NCBI GenBank assembly: GCA_022432975.1 | Contig: CM039510.1 | Location: 13,218,301-13,282,300 of the forward strand | DNA length: 64,000 nt | From: Begonia masoniana | Taxonomy: Eukaryota; Streptophyta; Magnoliopsida; Cucurbitales; Begoniaceae | Direction: 5' to 3' | Part shown: positions 13,229-23,997 of the stretch, piece after piece | How the letters are laid out: each line of letters starts with the position of its first letter | Numbering within the stretch: position 1 is the first letter of the stretch | The notes under the pieces: generated by a model | The model's input: the letters and a program-made list of their open reading frames with translations, nothing else | What the model was told of the DNA's origin: nothing | The model's database searches: none | Made by a program: the position numbers and the translations under genes

Positions 13229-13651
13229 GTAATGAGGAAAGACGTATTGACTTTAATCTAGACATGTACATGAAGGCTGTACAAGATCAATTTAAGGCAT
13301 TGAACATAATGGATACGATGGAGTCCTCTTCTAGTCGCCATGCACGGAGAAACAAAACACCAATAGAACATGACAATGAGGAATGTGACTATGAATATGA
13401 TAATTACAAAAGAGAGAAATTTTCTAGAACAACCCGTGAGGATAGAACTTAAGCAACATCAAAACGGTAATTCCAACTTTTCAAGGTAAGAGTGATCATG
13501 AACTATATATAGAATGAAAAAAGAAGTTAATTATATTTTTGAATTTTATAATTACACCAATGAGAAAAAAAGATCAACTTAATCACGATGAAGTTCATTG
13601 ATTATGTAAGCATATGGTGGGATCAATTAGTAAGAACTTAAAGGATGTATG
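13229..13651 (+). pseudogene. Old Ty3/gypsy gag fragment, part 1
   Basis: Frames around 13240-13650 read MYMKAVQDQFKALN, an acidic/Arg-rich linker, then broken pieces resembling the retrotrans_gag start (IPTFQGKSDHEL-like, then WWDQLVRNL-like). It is the N-terminal part of the gag of a gypsy element continued at 14989 and 27558. Frames are broken by stops. It ends at the TSD of an inserted solo LTR. Confidence 0.65.
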
Positions 13652-14988
13652 TGTAGGATCGAGATTGTCTAAGAGGGGGGTGAATTAGACCTTTTTAAAA
13701 TTTTACTTAAAACTAATAACAAGTGAATCAACAGCAGATATAAAAGAGAGAGTAAGAGAAAAAATGACACCAGTGATTTTTACGTGGTTCAGCTCAATCC
13801 AGCCTACATCCACGCTTCAAGGTTCACCCCTTGAAGATCCTTAACTTTCTCCTCGAGAATAAAAAGATCGAAATTTCGGACTCCGATCAACTGCCTTTAC
13901 AAATCTGGATTGAACTTGACGGGCGTCAATCCACTGCCTTTACAGATTTTGAATGTGTAATAATATATCACAATCTAAACTCTCTCAAAGAATAATTCTC
14001 AAGTTTGGGTTCGAGAGAAGTAGATGAAATACAGAGTATGATAATTTCGCAAGTTAGGGCTCAATAATAAAATTCGCAAAAGTTGGATCTTCGTGCTCTA
14101 ACCTCGGCTTAAATACTCTGTCTTATTTTCAGCTCAGAATTGAATGCTTCTTTCTTCAAATGGAAAATGTTACCGTTGGGAAGCATCCGTACTAGATCAG
14201 GTAGCCGTTGCCGTCTGTAGTTGCAAGTCGTCGTCGCCATTAAAGTTCTGGAGTTAATGCTGAAAACGACGTCACTGTAGCTTCGCGGCTATTTTGAATT
14301 CTGGCGGAAGATCATCGGTGGAAGAAGCTTTAAAGAGCTATTGGTATGAGTATCTTCAAATGCCATCGGTAGATGCAACACGAATAAGCTATCGGCATGA
14401 GCAGGCTTTGAACTCCATCGGCAGATGCACCTTGAAACTTCATCGGCAGATGTATTCTGAAAAGTCATCGACAGATGCATCTTGAAAGTTCATCGGCAGG
14501 AACAGCTTGAAAGCGCCATCGACATGTGCTGCTTTAACAAGCTGAACCGGCATCGGTATGTGATGTATTATAAACGTTGAACCGCCATCGGTAGGAGTAG
14601 CTTCAAATGCCATCGGCAAAAGCAGTATTAAACTCCATCAGTATATGTCGTCTAGCGATCGGTTGAAGTAGGCTTTGAATGACTTCTTCTTTTGTCGTTT
14701 TATCGATCGGTAGATGAAGGCCATCGGCAGAAGCCTTCTTTGCTTTGTCATTTAGCGATCGGTGTATGTCTATTTTTAATAACTCATCGGCAGATGAGTT
14801 TTCAGCCCTGTACACTTAATCACGATTGTTAAACAACTAAAATACCCTTTGCAAGGGCATTTCCAACAGATTAAATTACTAATGCATATTCGTTATTCTC
14901 ATTCACTTAACATAATCAAATTACAATATTAATCATTCAAACACATCATCAAAAACATATTTAGACTTAAACATCATTTAAGTCAACA
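13652..14988 (+). mobile_element. Solo LTR, family A, 1337 bp, TSD GTATG
   Basis: Starts TGTAGGATCG and ends AAGTCAACA, so it has TG...CA ends, and is flanked by the 5-bp duplication GTATG (13647-13651 and 14989-14993) inside the old gypsy gag. There is no internal domain, PBS or purine tract, so it is a solo LTR left by LTR-LTR recombination, or a small LTR-only element. A second copy in reverse orientation lies at 15600-15649 plus 26226-27557. Its middle holds a tandem array with an ATCGG-CAGATG core (14290-14815). Confidence 0.85.
14290..14815 (+). repeat. 25-bp tandem array with ATCGGCAGATG core in solo LTR A
   Basis: CATCG(G/A)CAGATG-type cores start at 14416, 14441, 14466, 14491 and 14517, an almost exact 25-bp period, with looser copies from 14315 to 14800 (ATCGGTAGATG, ATCGGCATGAG, ATCGGTATGTG). 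Between cores lies a CTTGAAA-like spacer. The same core occurs in arrays of other LTR families in this window. Confidence 0.8.
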
Positions 14989-15599
14989 GTATGGTGAGAA
15001 ACCCATTCGTATATGAAATGACATAAAGGTAATTATGCGCAAAATATTTATTCATAACTATTATTATCGAGATTTGTGTAAGAAATTATAATGATTGACT
15101 CAAGAATTTAAAAGTGTGGAAAAATACTACCAAGAGATGGAGGTAGCCATTATTAAAGCTAATGTGGAGAGGACATAGAAGCCACCATGACACAATTTAT
15201 TAGAGGTTCGAATAGAGAAATTACAGATATTGTGGATTTACAACATTATGTGAATCTAGAAGAATTGTTGCACAAGTCCATTAAGATTGAAAGACAATTG
15301 AAAGGCAAGGTAAAATCTAAGATTGGATCGACATCAAATCCTTCTTGGAAATCAAATTAGAGGGATGAAAAGTCAACTTCAAACCCAAAGGAAGAGTTCA
15401 AAGGCAAGTCTACAACAACAAATACTACCCCTATGCAAGGTAAAATCGAGACTTCTACACCAAGTAAGACTCGTGAAATTAAATAGTTTAGATGTTAAGG
15501 ATTTGGTCATATTGCTTCTAATTGTCCAAATAAAAGAACTATGATTATATTGGATAATGGTGATATAGCGAGTGTTAAGTGAAGTGATGATGAAATGTT
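14989..15599 (+). pseudogene. Old Ty3/gypsy gag fragment, part 2 with broken zinc knuckle
   Basis: Continues the interrupted gag. Around 15185-15310 it reads MTQFIRGSNREITDIVDLQ, and around 15490-15540 a knuckle-like GFGHIASNCPNKR whose first Cys pair is split by stops. Downstream it runs into an acidic stretch and resumes at 27558 across an inserted LTR. Stops at several positions make it non-coding. Confidence 0.8.
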
Positions 15600-15644
15600 T
15601 GTTGACTTAACTTATGTTTAAGTCTAACGATGTTTTTGATGATG

Positions 15645-15649
15645 TGTTT
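15645..15649. other. TSD of the young chromovirus (TGTTT), left copy
   Basis: TGTTT immediately before TGTAACACCCGG; the same 5 bp follow the 3' LTR at 26226-26230. A perfect duplication marks a single, undisturbed insertion into the inverted family A LTR. Confidence 0.9.
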
Positions 15650-16340
15650 TGTAACACCCGGTTTATTAGAATTAAAATAACCAATTAATCTTCTAAGTGT
15701 GAATTTTATAGAATGAAATAGGGAGAAATAGCAATTAGGTTAATGAGTAACTAAGTGAGGGCATAAGGGTAATTGTCAATTTATATTGTGGATAACGTAT
15801 TTAAGGAAAGAGTAAATGAGGTATAGCCGTCAATGCTCATTTCACTCTCGATTTTTCAGCTCAACCCAGTAGAGCTCTCCAGACGATTTCCCTTCCCGAT
15901 ATCCTTCAACTTAGGTAAGTTCTTTAGTTTTCTTCATGTATTGATGAATAGATAACCGAATTAGGACAATGTGAGTATTTTGGAAAAGTTGAGAGAAATA
16001 GCGGTTCGGGTTTGGAGTTTATTCGGGAATGCTCTATGAGTAGTGTTCCCAAACTAACTCCTTAGATTTCTGAATAGCTTAGATTAAGGTTTAACATTCT
16101 GTTTATGAATATAGGTGAACAAACCCCCGAAGTAGCTCTTAACCGAGCATTTGCTAGGAATCCAGGTAAGTAAAGTTTGCTTGTGCCTTCGGGCCTACAT
16201 CACAGAACATTAGGATTTTTGTGTGTTTGAATATTTTCCTGTTTCATGCATCATATATTTGAAAATATACGAAAATGAGTTTACATGTTTTGATATAGTG
16301 AGGAAGTGAACATTCTGAAGTGATTTATGTGAAACATTTT

Positions 16341-16531
16341 CTGTTAAGGGAACTAATCCAACCCTTAATGAGCCAGGGATCATACTTTGGGAAAACTGAT
16401 CCAACTCCCAATTTCGAAGTGGATCTGAACATTGATCAGTATATATATATTCACTGTTAGGAGAATTAATCCAACTCCTAATGAGACAGGGATGTTCATA
16501 CTTTGGGAGAAGTGATTCAACTCCCAATTTA
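16341..16531 (+). repeat. Tandem duplication (about 112-bp period) with four stem-loops in the LTR
   Basis: Two related copies each hold two inverted repeats. TAAGGGA...AACCCTTA and TTGGGA...TCCCAA are in the first; TAGGAG...CTCCTA and TTGGGAG...CTCCCAA in the second. Each loop contains a (T/C)AATCCAA-like sequence. Compensating changes between copies (AGGGA/ACCCT versus AGGAG/CTCCT) keep pairing possible. The same block is at 23242-23432 in the 3' LTR. Confidence 0.75.
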
Positions 16532-17098
16532 GAGAGGAATCCGATTATAACGATGAATATGTAACAGAGATGAGAAAAGTAGAAACTGCATGCTAGGATG
16601 ACATGTCTTCAGCTTTTCATGCATTATTGCTTTACTTGCTTAGCATTAGGCTAATAGATGAGTTTTGTGATGTAGGTGAAGAAGTTTTAGCAGGTGTGTT
16701 TACTGAGTTCACAGAAGGCTAGTTGGGTTGGAGGAGTGCATCCACACAATGTTCTGGCAGCTGATGGGGCAGTTTAATTGATGTCTGTGGAGTGAAGGTT
16801 TTATTATCAATGCTTTATTTTAGATGGATCGAGTTTTCATAACAGTAGTGATTTCAGCGTTTTGGACAAATTGAGTTTTACTTTCTGATGTTGGTATTTT
16901 TTTGGAAATTTGAAATTTATTATTTGATGGATGTAGAGTGATGCATTGGTCTGATTTGTTTATAAAGCGATTTCAGTAGAGCAAACAGGTTCTCTTCTTA
17001 GATGGGGTCGTATAGGTATAGTTAAGAGTATTCGGAATGTCGCTCTGTTTCTATCGGTAGGTGATGCCTATCGGCAGGTATTGAGTTGTGGTTTGGTG

Positions 17099-17346
17099 TC
17101 TATCGGAAGATGAAAGACTATCGGTAGATGCGGTGTGTAAGTCTATCGGAAGATGAAAGTCTATCGATAGATGCGGTGTGTAAGTCTATCGGAAGATGAA
17201 AGTCTATCGGTAGATGCGGTGTGTAAGTCTATCGGAAGATGAAAGTCTATCGGTAGATGCGGTGTGTAAGTCTATCGGAAGATGAAAGTCTGTCGGTAGA
17301 TGCGGTGTGTAAGTCTATCGGAAGATGAAAGTCTACCGGTAGATGT
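17099..17346 (+). repeat. 43-bp tandem array, about 6 units, 5' LTR
   Basis: Each unit holds two cores, ATCGGAAGATG and ATCGGTAGATG (or ATCGATAGATG), followed by CGGTGTGTAAGTCT. About six units are present, against about 39 in the sister LTR at 23998-25690. Confidence 0.9.
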
Positions 17347-17882
17347 CTTATGGAGTCACGCGTGAAGCACGTGTCGGCAGATGTAGTCTAATTGATCGGA
17401 AGATGTAGTGTGTATTTTAATTCTATCGGAAAGAGTTGTATTGGCATTATCGGCGGAGGGTGTTGCGTTGTTTGTACACGTCATCGGTAGATGAAGTCTA
17501 CCGAGTGATGTCTTTTGTTTTCCTTCCTTCCGGCTGACGTCATCGGCAGGAGTCTTCGGTTTTCTATTCCTGCTTCTTCCGTTGACTTAGTCGTCGGCAG
17601 ATGCGTTGTCTTCTGAAACCGAAAGAGTATTTCGTGCCTTAAACCCTCATTCCTTTCGGCTGAACATTTCTTAACATTCCCAAAGACTATTTTAATAATG
17701 TTTTTCACAGTTTTGTTTAACTTCATTGTTGTTCAAAAAGAATTTCCGCTGCAAGTTTTAAATATTTTGAGAAGTCTAATCTTGACTGTCGAGTGAAGCT
17801 TTGAATTTATTATCAAAATTTCTTAGTCATGATAATGTTATGGGTAGCGAACCGGGTTCAGATAACTCGGGGCGTTACAGTA

Positions 17883-17893
17883 TGGTATCAGAG
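17883..17893 (+). other. Primer binding site (initiator Met-tRNA)
   Basis: TGGTATCAGAG begins 3 bp after the 5' LTR end and matches the complement of the 3' end of plant initiator Met-tRNA, the usual primer for gypsy minus-strand synthesis. Confidence 0.9.
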
Positions 17894-18033
17894 ACATTCA
17901 GTTAAACTGTTCAAAAGATTACTCATCAGTGCCGATCGTTGCATGGAAGCACTCCAACAACTGTAAGTGTTTAAGTTAATATTATTATTAGATATTTATG
18001 TGAATAATTCATCTTGTCTAGGAATATAGTGAA

Positions 18034-21000
18034 ATGTCTAGACGACCAGGAAGACCAAGAATACCAAGAGAGACACCAAATCCGTGGAATGAGGAAGACT
18101 CTAGTGTGATTAGGCAGCTGACTGAGCTGATGCGCCAGCAGACAGACATTGTGCGTCAGCAGTCCGATCAGCTAGGTGTGTTGTTGAGTCGGGAAGCACA
18201 TGGGAGTGCTAACTCTGGTTCTAACAGTGAGAATTCTGGAGATAGGTTCCGGAGACTAAGACCACCCACGTTTGATGGTCAGTCAACTGATCCAGTTATT
18301 GCTGAAGGATGGCTTAGGAAGATAGAGAGCATGTTCAGGTGTGCCAACATTGGAGAGGGAGACAAGGTCACATTGGCAACATTTCATCTGGCTGGAGATG
18401 CTCAACTTTGGTGGGAAACTATTGAGACCGCCACTGATGTTTTGGCGATGCCTTGGTCTCAATTCAAGGACATTTTCTATGAGAAGTATTTTAACAGCAC
18501 TGTTCAGACTGCAAAGAAGTTGGAATTTCTGAACTTGAAGCAGACGGGGTCTGTGGCCGAGTATAGTAGACAGTTTGAGTCTCTGTCCAGGTTTGCTGGA
18601 CATTTTGCTCACCAGGATGAGGATAAGGTGTTCAAATTTGTGCATGGACTTAAGCCTGAAATTTATAGAGGGGTTAAATTCTGTGGAATTAAGGGTTTGA
18701 CATTAAGTGAAGTTGTGTCCACTGCCCTGGAAGTAGAAGAAGCTGAGAGGAAGTGTGCTGGACCGAAGGAAGCCCCACAAAGGTTTGTTCAGCCACATCC
18801 TCATAGAGGGATGAAGAGGCCAAGTGAAGGCCAAAGTAGCCAAGGAGAAGGAGGAAAGGTGCAGAATGTCAGGAAATTTCCTCAGTGTCCTAAGTGCTTG
18901 AAGAACCACCCCGGGGAATGCAGAATGGGATTTGGGAAATGTTTCAACTGTGAGGAGGTTGGACATACATTCAAGGAGTGCTCGAAGCCTAGAGTCACCA
19001 GATGCTTCAATTGTAACAAAGTTGGACACATTAGTAGAGACTGCCCAAATCCAAAGAGTGGCCCTGCTTTGATCAAACCAAGAATATTCTCCATGATGGA
19101 GTCAAGTGAAGAACAGCCCGCTGTTGTGTCAGGTACCATATTGATCAATTCCGTGCCTGCTTTTACTTTATTAGATTCTGGTGCAACGCATTCATTTATT
19201 GCATCTGCATTTGCTGATAAGTTAGATGTACAGTTTACCCCTTCCATGCATATGTTTAATGTCGCTTTACCCTCTGGTGAAAGCATGCACTCTAACCAAG
19301 TGATGCTAGACAGTGATGTGTTAGTAGGAAATGTGAGTTTACCTGCTGATCTTATTATTATGGATATTTTGGGATTTGATGTGATCTTAGGAATGGACTG
19401 GTTGTTTAAACACCATGCCACAATTGATTGTAGAATTGGAATAGTTAGTTTCCAACCCCCTGGTAGTTTGAAACATACCTTCCAAGCTTCAGAGAAGAGT
19501 AAGGAAATGTCTGTTATGACTTCTTTAAATTTTAGACCTTCACCATGCAAGGAGTACTTGTGCTTCTTGGCATGTGTTCTAGATACACAACTTGTAGAAA
19601 AGGCAACTCCTCAAAATATCCTTGTTGTCCAAGACTTCCCTGAAGTGTTTCTAGATGACCTTCCCGGTTTGCCACCAGATAGAGAAATTGAGTTTGTTGT
19701 AGATGTCTACCCTGGAGCTGAACCTGTGTCTAAAAATCCCTATAGGTTAGCACCTGCAGAACTCAAGGAATTAAAAGAGCAGTTGGAAGAGTTGTTAGAG
19801 AAAGGGTTCATACGCCCGAGCTTTTCACCGTGGGGTGCACCTGTCCTTTTTGTCAAAAAGAAGGATGGATCAATGCGCATGTGCATCGATTATAGAGAAC
19901 TGAATAAGTTAACTGTTAAGAACAAGTATCCCCTGCCTAGGATTGATGATTTATTTGACCAGCTCAATGGTGCAAGAGTTTTCTCTAAGATTGATCTGAG
20001 GTCAGGTTATTATCAGTTGAAGGTTAAATCTGAAGATATCCCAAAGACTGCCTTTCGCACAAGGTATGGGCATTATGAGTTTTTGGTTATGTCTTTTGGT
20101 TTGACAAATGCACCAGCAGCATTCATGGACCTTATGAACAGAGTGTTTCATGAGTATTTGGATAAGTTTGTCATAGTATTCATAGACGACATTCTAATCT
20201 ATTCTAGAACTAAGGAGGATCATGCAAGGCACTTGAATTTGGTGTTAGGAGTACTTAGGCAGCACCAGCTCTATGCTAAGTTTTCCAAGTGTGAATTTTG
20301 GTTGGATAGAGTTCACTTTCTGGGTCATGTGATCTCTGGTGATGGAATAACAGTCGATCCAGCCAAGGTTCAAGCAGTTAAGGAATGGCCCCAACCGAAG
20401 AATGCTACTGATATTAGGAGTTTTGTTGGACTAGCAGGATATTACAGAAAATTTATTGAGGGATTTTCAAAGATTGCAACACCCCTCACTCGTTTAACTA
20501 GGAAGAATATCAAATATGATTGGACAGAAGAGTGTGAAATTAGTTTCCAGACTTTAAAACAGAAACTGATCAATGCTCCAATCCTAACCCTTCCTGCTGA
20601 GAATGGTAAATTTAGTATTTATTGTGATGCATCCAAGATTGGTCTTGGTTGTGTGTTGATGCAAGATGGAAAGGTAATAGCCTATGCTTCTAGACAGTTG
20701 AAAACTCATGAGAAGAATTACCCTACACATGACTTGGAATTAGCTGCAGTGGTTTTTGCACTTAAGATTTGGAGGCATTACTTGTATGGACAATCTTGTG
20801 AGATATTTTCTGATCATAAGAGCCTGAAGTATATCTTCACACAGAAGGAATTAAATATGAGGCAGCGCCGGTGGTTAGAGTTCGTAAAGGATTATGACTT
20901 TGAGATTAAATACCATCCCGGCAAGGCAAATGTAGTAGCCGATGCTTTGAGCAGAGTGACAACATCAGTTTCAGCATTGATTCTTGACTTACCATTGGCC

Positions 21001-21453
21001 TTAGAATCTGAATTCCTAAAGTTTAATCTAGAGGCAGTATCCAATGTAACAGCTATACTTTCGGCTATAACCCTAAAGCCTACAATTCTTGAGAAAATAA
21101 GGGAAGCTCAGTCAAATGATGATGAATGCAGCAAGTACAAGTCAAGTATGGATTCTACGGACAATTTAAACTTTAACTGTTCTTCTGATGGAATCCTTAA
21201 GTTCAGAAACAGATGGTTTGTTCCTGCCATTATGGAACTTCGGAATGAGATTCTTTCTGAGGCTCATTCTTCTAGATTCTCAGTTCACCCTGGGAGTACG
21301 AAGATGTATAAAGATCTTAAACAGCATTACTGGTGGCCAAGTATGAAAAGAAGTGTGGCAGAATATGTAGGATCATGTTTGTGTTGTCAGCAGATTAAAG
21401 CCGAGCATCAGAGACCCTCAGGAACGTTACAACCTTTACCAGTTCCTGAATAG
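18034..21453 (+). CDS. Chromovirus gag-pol polyprotein, up to an in-frame TAG
   Basis: 1139 residues. Gag capsid region about residues 80-230; two CCHC knuckles, [14 protein letters not shown] from residue 303 and [14 protein letters not shown] from 324; aspartic protease motif DSGATHS at about 381; reverse transcriptase about 560-760 with the FIDDIL catalytic box (Asp 718-719); RNase H about 860-960 with YCDAS; integrase H2C2 zinc finger near the end ([11 protein letters not shown] ... CCQQ). Gag and pol form one frame, as in most plant chromoviruses. It ends at TAG 21451-21453, where the same frame otherwise continues into the integrase core (21472-22515). The stop sits where the neighbouring sequence pattern suggests a Trp codon. 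Read-through is not known here. As written the product lacks the integrase catalytic core. Confidence 0.93.
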   Translation: MSRRPGRPRIPRETPNPWNEEDSSVIRQLTELMRQQTDIVRQQSDQLGVLLSREAHGSANSGSNSENSGDRFRRLRPPTFDGQSTDPVIAEGWLRKIESMFRCANIGEGDKVTLATFHLAGDAQLWWETIETATDVLAMPWSQFKDIFYEKYFNSTVQTAKKLEFLNLKQTGSVAEYSRQFESLSRFAGHFAHQDEDKVFKFVHGLKPEIYRGVKFCGIKGLTLSEVVSTALEVEEAERKCAGPKEAPQRFVQPHPHRGMKRPSEGQSSQGEGGKVQNVRKFPQCPKCLKNHPGECRMGFGKCFNCEEVGHTFKECSKPRVTRCFNCNKVGHISRDCPNPKSGPALIKPRIFSMMESSEEQPAVVSGTILINSVPAFTLLDSGATHSFIASAFADKLDVQFTPSMHMFNVALPSGESMHSNQVMLDSDVLVGNVSLPADLIIMDILGFDVILGMDWLFKHHATIDCRIGIVSFQPPGSLKHTFQASEKSKEMSVMTSLNFRPSPCKEYLCFLACVLDTQLVEKATPQNILVVQDFPEVFLDDLPGLPPDREIEFVVDVYPGAEPVSKNPYRLAPAELKELKEQLEELLEKGFIRPSFSPWGAPVLFVKKKDGSMRMCIDYRELNKLTVKNKYPLPRIDDLFDQLNGARVFSKIDLRSGYYQLKVKSEDIPKTAFRTRYGHYEFLVMSFGLTNAPAAFMDLMNRVFHEYLDKFVIVFIDDILIYSRTKEDHARHLNLVLGVLRQHQLYAKFSKCEFWLDRVHFLGHVISGDGITVDPAKVQAVKEWPQPKNATDIRSFVGLAGYYRKFIEGFSKIATPLTRLTRKNIKYDWTEECEISFQTLKQKLINAPILTLPAENGKFSIYCDASKIGLGCVLMQDGKVIAYASRQLKTHEKNYPTHDLELAAVVFALKIWRHYLYGQSCEIFSDHKSLKYIFTQKELNMRQRRWLEFVKDYDFEIKYHPGKANVVADALSRVTTSVSALILDLPLALESEFLKFNLEAVSNVTAILSAITLKPTILEKIREAQSNDDECSKYKSSMDSTDNLNFNCSSDGILKFRNRWFVPAIMELRNEILSEAHSSRFSVHPGSTKMYKDLKQHYWWPSMKRSVAEYVGSCLCCQQIKAEHQRPSGTLQPLPVPE

Positions 21454-21471
21454 AAATGGGAACAAATAACC

Positions 21472-22515
21472 ATGGATTTTGTTGTGGGATTACCTAGAAC
21501 AATTAAAGGACATGATGCAATTTGGGTGATAGTTGACCGTTTGACCAAATCATCCCATTTTCTGCCTATGAAGATGACATACTCGATGGATCAACTTGCT
21601 GAGTTGTATGTTCAGGAAGTTGTTAGATTGCACGGAGTTCCAAGCACCATAGTTTCAGACCGAGATGCTAGATTTACATCTAAGTTTTGGAAGAGTTTGC
21701 ACAAGGCTATGGGAACTCAGCTCAGTTTCAGCACAGCTTTCCACCCTCAAACTGATGGACAATCTGAAAGAACCATTCAAACATTAGAGGATATGCTCCG
21801 GGCATGTGTTTTGGATTTTCAAGGTTCTTGGAGCAAGTATTTGCCCTTGGTGGAATTTTCTTATAACAATAGTTTTCAGGCAACAATAGGAATGGCACCG
21901 TATGAAGCATTGTATGGACGAAAATGCAGATCACCCTTGTATTGGGACGAAGTTGGTGAAGCACAGTTACTTGGTCCTGATATTGTGCAGCAAACTGTTG
22001 AGAAGGTTGCTCTCATCCGTCAGAGGATTTTAACAGCTCAAAGTCGACAGAAAAGCTATGCTGACAGGAGGCGCAGAGAGTTAGAGTTTGAAGTTGGTAG
22101 TGAGGTTTTTCTTAAGGTATCACCATTCAAAGGAGTTGTGAGATTTGGGAAGAGAGGGAAGCTTAACCCAAGATATGTTGGACCTTTCTCAATCTTGAAA
22201 AGGATTGGAAAATCAGCATATGAGCTGCAATTGCCAGACTCTATGGAAGGAATCCACAATGTGTTCCATATTTCTATGCTTAAGAAGTGCTTGAGGGATC
22301 CATCTCAGATTGTGGAACAGCAGAACATTGAAATTCAACCTACACTGACCTATGAGGAGAGACCAGTAAGAATCTTGGATTATGCAGTGAAAGTATTACG
22401 CAACAAGGAAGTTCCACTAGTGAAAGTCTTATGGCATAATCAGAATATAGAGGAGACAACTTGGGAACGCCAGCAAGACATGATGGACCAGCATCCAAGA
22501 TTGTTCAGGTACTGA
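21472..22515 (+). pseudogene. Integrase core and chromodomain part of the same polyprotein, after the stop
   Basis: Same frame as the preceding CDS, separated by the TAG only. It shows the D,D,E integrase core (Asp in VDRLTK, Asp in VSDRDARF, Glu in DGQSERTIQ), a GPF/Y-type module (YVGPFSIL), then a C-terminal segment with [10 protein letters not shown] and [15 protein letters not shown] typical of the chromodomain of Tekay-type elements, ending FRY. The ATG at 21472 is probably an internal Met, not a true start. The chromodomain directs insertion to heterochromatin in the family; that role here is inferred. Confidence 0.88.
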
Positions 22516-22537
22516 ATTTTGAGGACAAAATTCTTTT

Positions 22538-22550
22538 AAGGAGGGTAGAT
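22538..22550 (+). other. Polypurine tract of the chromovirus
   Basis: AAGGAGGGTAGAT lies directly before the 3' LTR start TGTAACACCC, the position where plus-strand synthesis is primed. Confidence 0.85.
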
Positions 22551-23997
22551 TGTAACACCCGGTTTATTGGAATTAAAATAACCAATTAATCTTCTAAGTG
22601 TGAATTTTATAGAATGAAATAGGGAGAAATAGCAATTAGGTTAATGAGTAACTAAGTGAGGGCATAAGGGTAATTGTCAATTTATATTGTGGATAACGTA
22701 TTTAAGGAAAGAGTAAATGAGGTATAGCCGTCAATGCTCATTTCACTCTCGATTTTTCAGCTCAACCCAGTAGAGCTCTCCAGACGATTTCCCTTCCCGA
22801 TATCCTTCAACTTAGGTAAGTTCTTTAGTTTTCTTCATGTATTGATGAATAGATAACCGAATTAGGACAATGTGAGTATTTTGGAAAAGTTGAGAGAAAT
22901 AGCGGTTCGGGTTTGGAGTTTATTCGGGAATGCTCTATGAGTAGTGTTCCCAAACTAACTCCTTAGATTTCTGAATAGCTTAGATTAAGGTTTAACATTC
23001 TGTTTATGAATATAGGTGAACAAACCCCCGAAGTAGCTCTTAACCGAGCATTTGCTAGGAATCCAGGTAAGTAAAGTTTGCTTGTGCCTTCGGGCCTACA
23101 TCACAGAACATTAGGATTTTTGTGTGTTTGAATATTTTCCTGTTTCATGCATCATATATTTGAAAATATACGAAAATGAGTTTACATGTTTTGATATAGT
23201 GAGGAAGTGAACATTCTGAAGTGATTTATGTGAAACATTTTCTGTTAAGGGAACTAATCCAACCCTTAATGAGCCAGGGATCATACTTTGGGAAAACTGA
23301 TCCAACTCCCAATTTCGAAGTGGATCTGAACATTGATCAGTATATATATATTCACTGTTAGGAGAATTAATCCAACTCCTAATGAGACAGGGATGTTCAT
23401 ACTTTGGGAGAAGTGATTCAACTCCCAATTTAGAGAGGAATCCGATTATAACGATGAATATGTAACAGAGATGAGAAAAGTAGAAACTGCATGCTAGGAT
23501 GACATGTCTTCAGCTTTTCATGCATTATTGCTTTACTTGCTTAGCATTAGGCTAATAGATGAGTTTTGTGATGTAGGTGAAGAAGTTTTAGCAGGTGTGT
23601 TTACTGAGTTCACAGAAGGCTAGTTGGGTTGGAGGAGTGCATCCACACAATGTTCTGGCAGCTGATGGGGCAGTTTAATTGATGTCTGTGGAGTGAAGGT
23701 TTTATTATCAATGCTTTATTTTAGATGGATCGAGTTTTCATAACAGTAGTGATTTCAGCGTTTTGGACAAATTGAGTTTTACTTTCTGATGTTGGTATTT
23801 TTTTGGAAATTTGAAATTTATTATTTGATGGATGTAGAGTGATGCATTGGTCTGATTTGTTTATAAAGCGATTTCAGTAGAGCAAACAGGTTCTCTTCTT
23901 AGATGGGGTCGTATAGGTATAGTTAAGAGTATTCGGAATGTCGCTCTGTTTCTATCGGTAGGTGATGCCTATCGGCAGGTATTGAGTTGTGGTTGGT

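Larger units (their letters stand above)
15650..17879 (+). repeat. 5' LTR of the chromovirus (2230 bp)
   Basis: Begins TGTAACACCCGG and ends GGGGCGTTACA, just before the primer binding site. It contains four short stem-loops in a tandem duplication (16341-16531), a short 43-bp array (17099-17346), a TGACGTCA palindrome (17535-17542), and an approximately 85-bp segment at 17347-17432 that the 3' LTR lacks. Confidence 0.93.

Noticed and set aside
16210..16527. 105-codon minus-strand frame present twice (also 23111-23428)
   Set aside because: It is simply the same LTR segment in both LTRs; the frame is built from the stem-loop duplication and has no domain.
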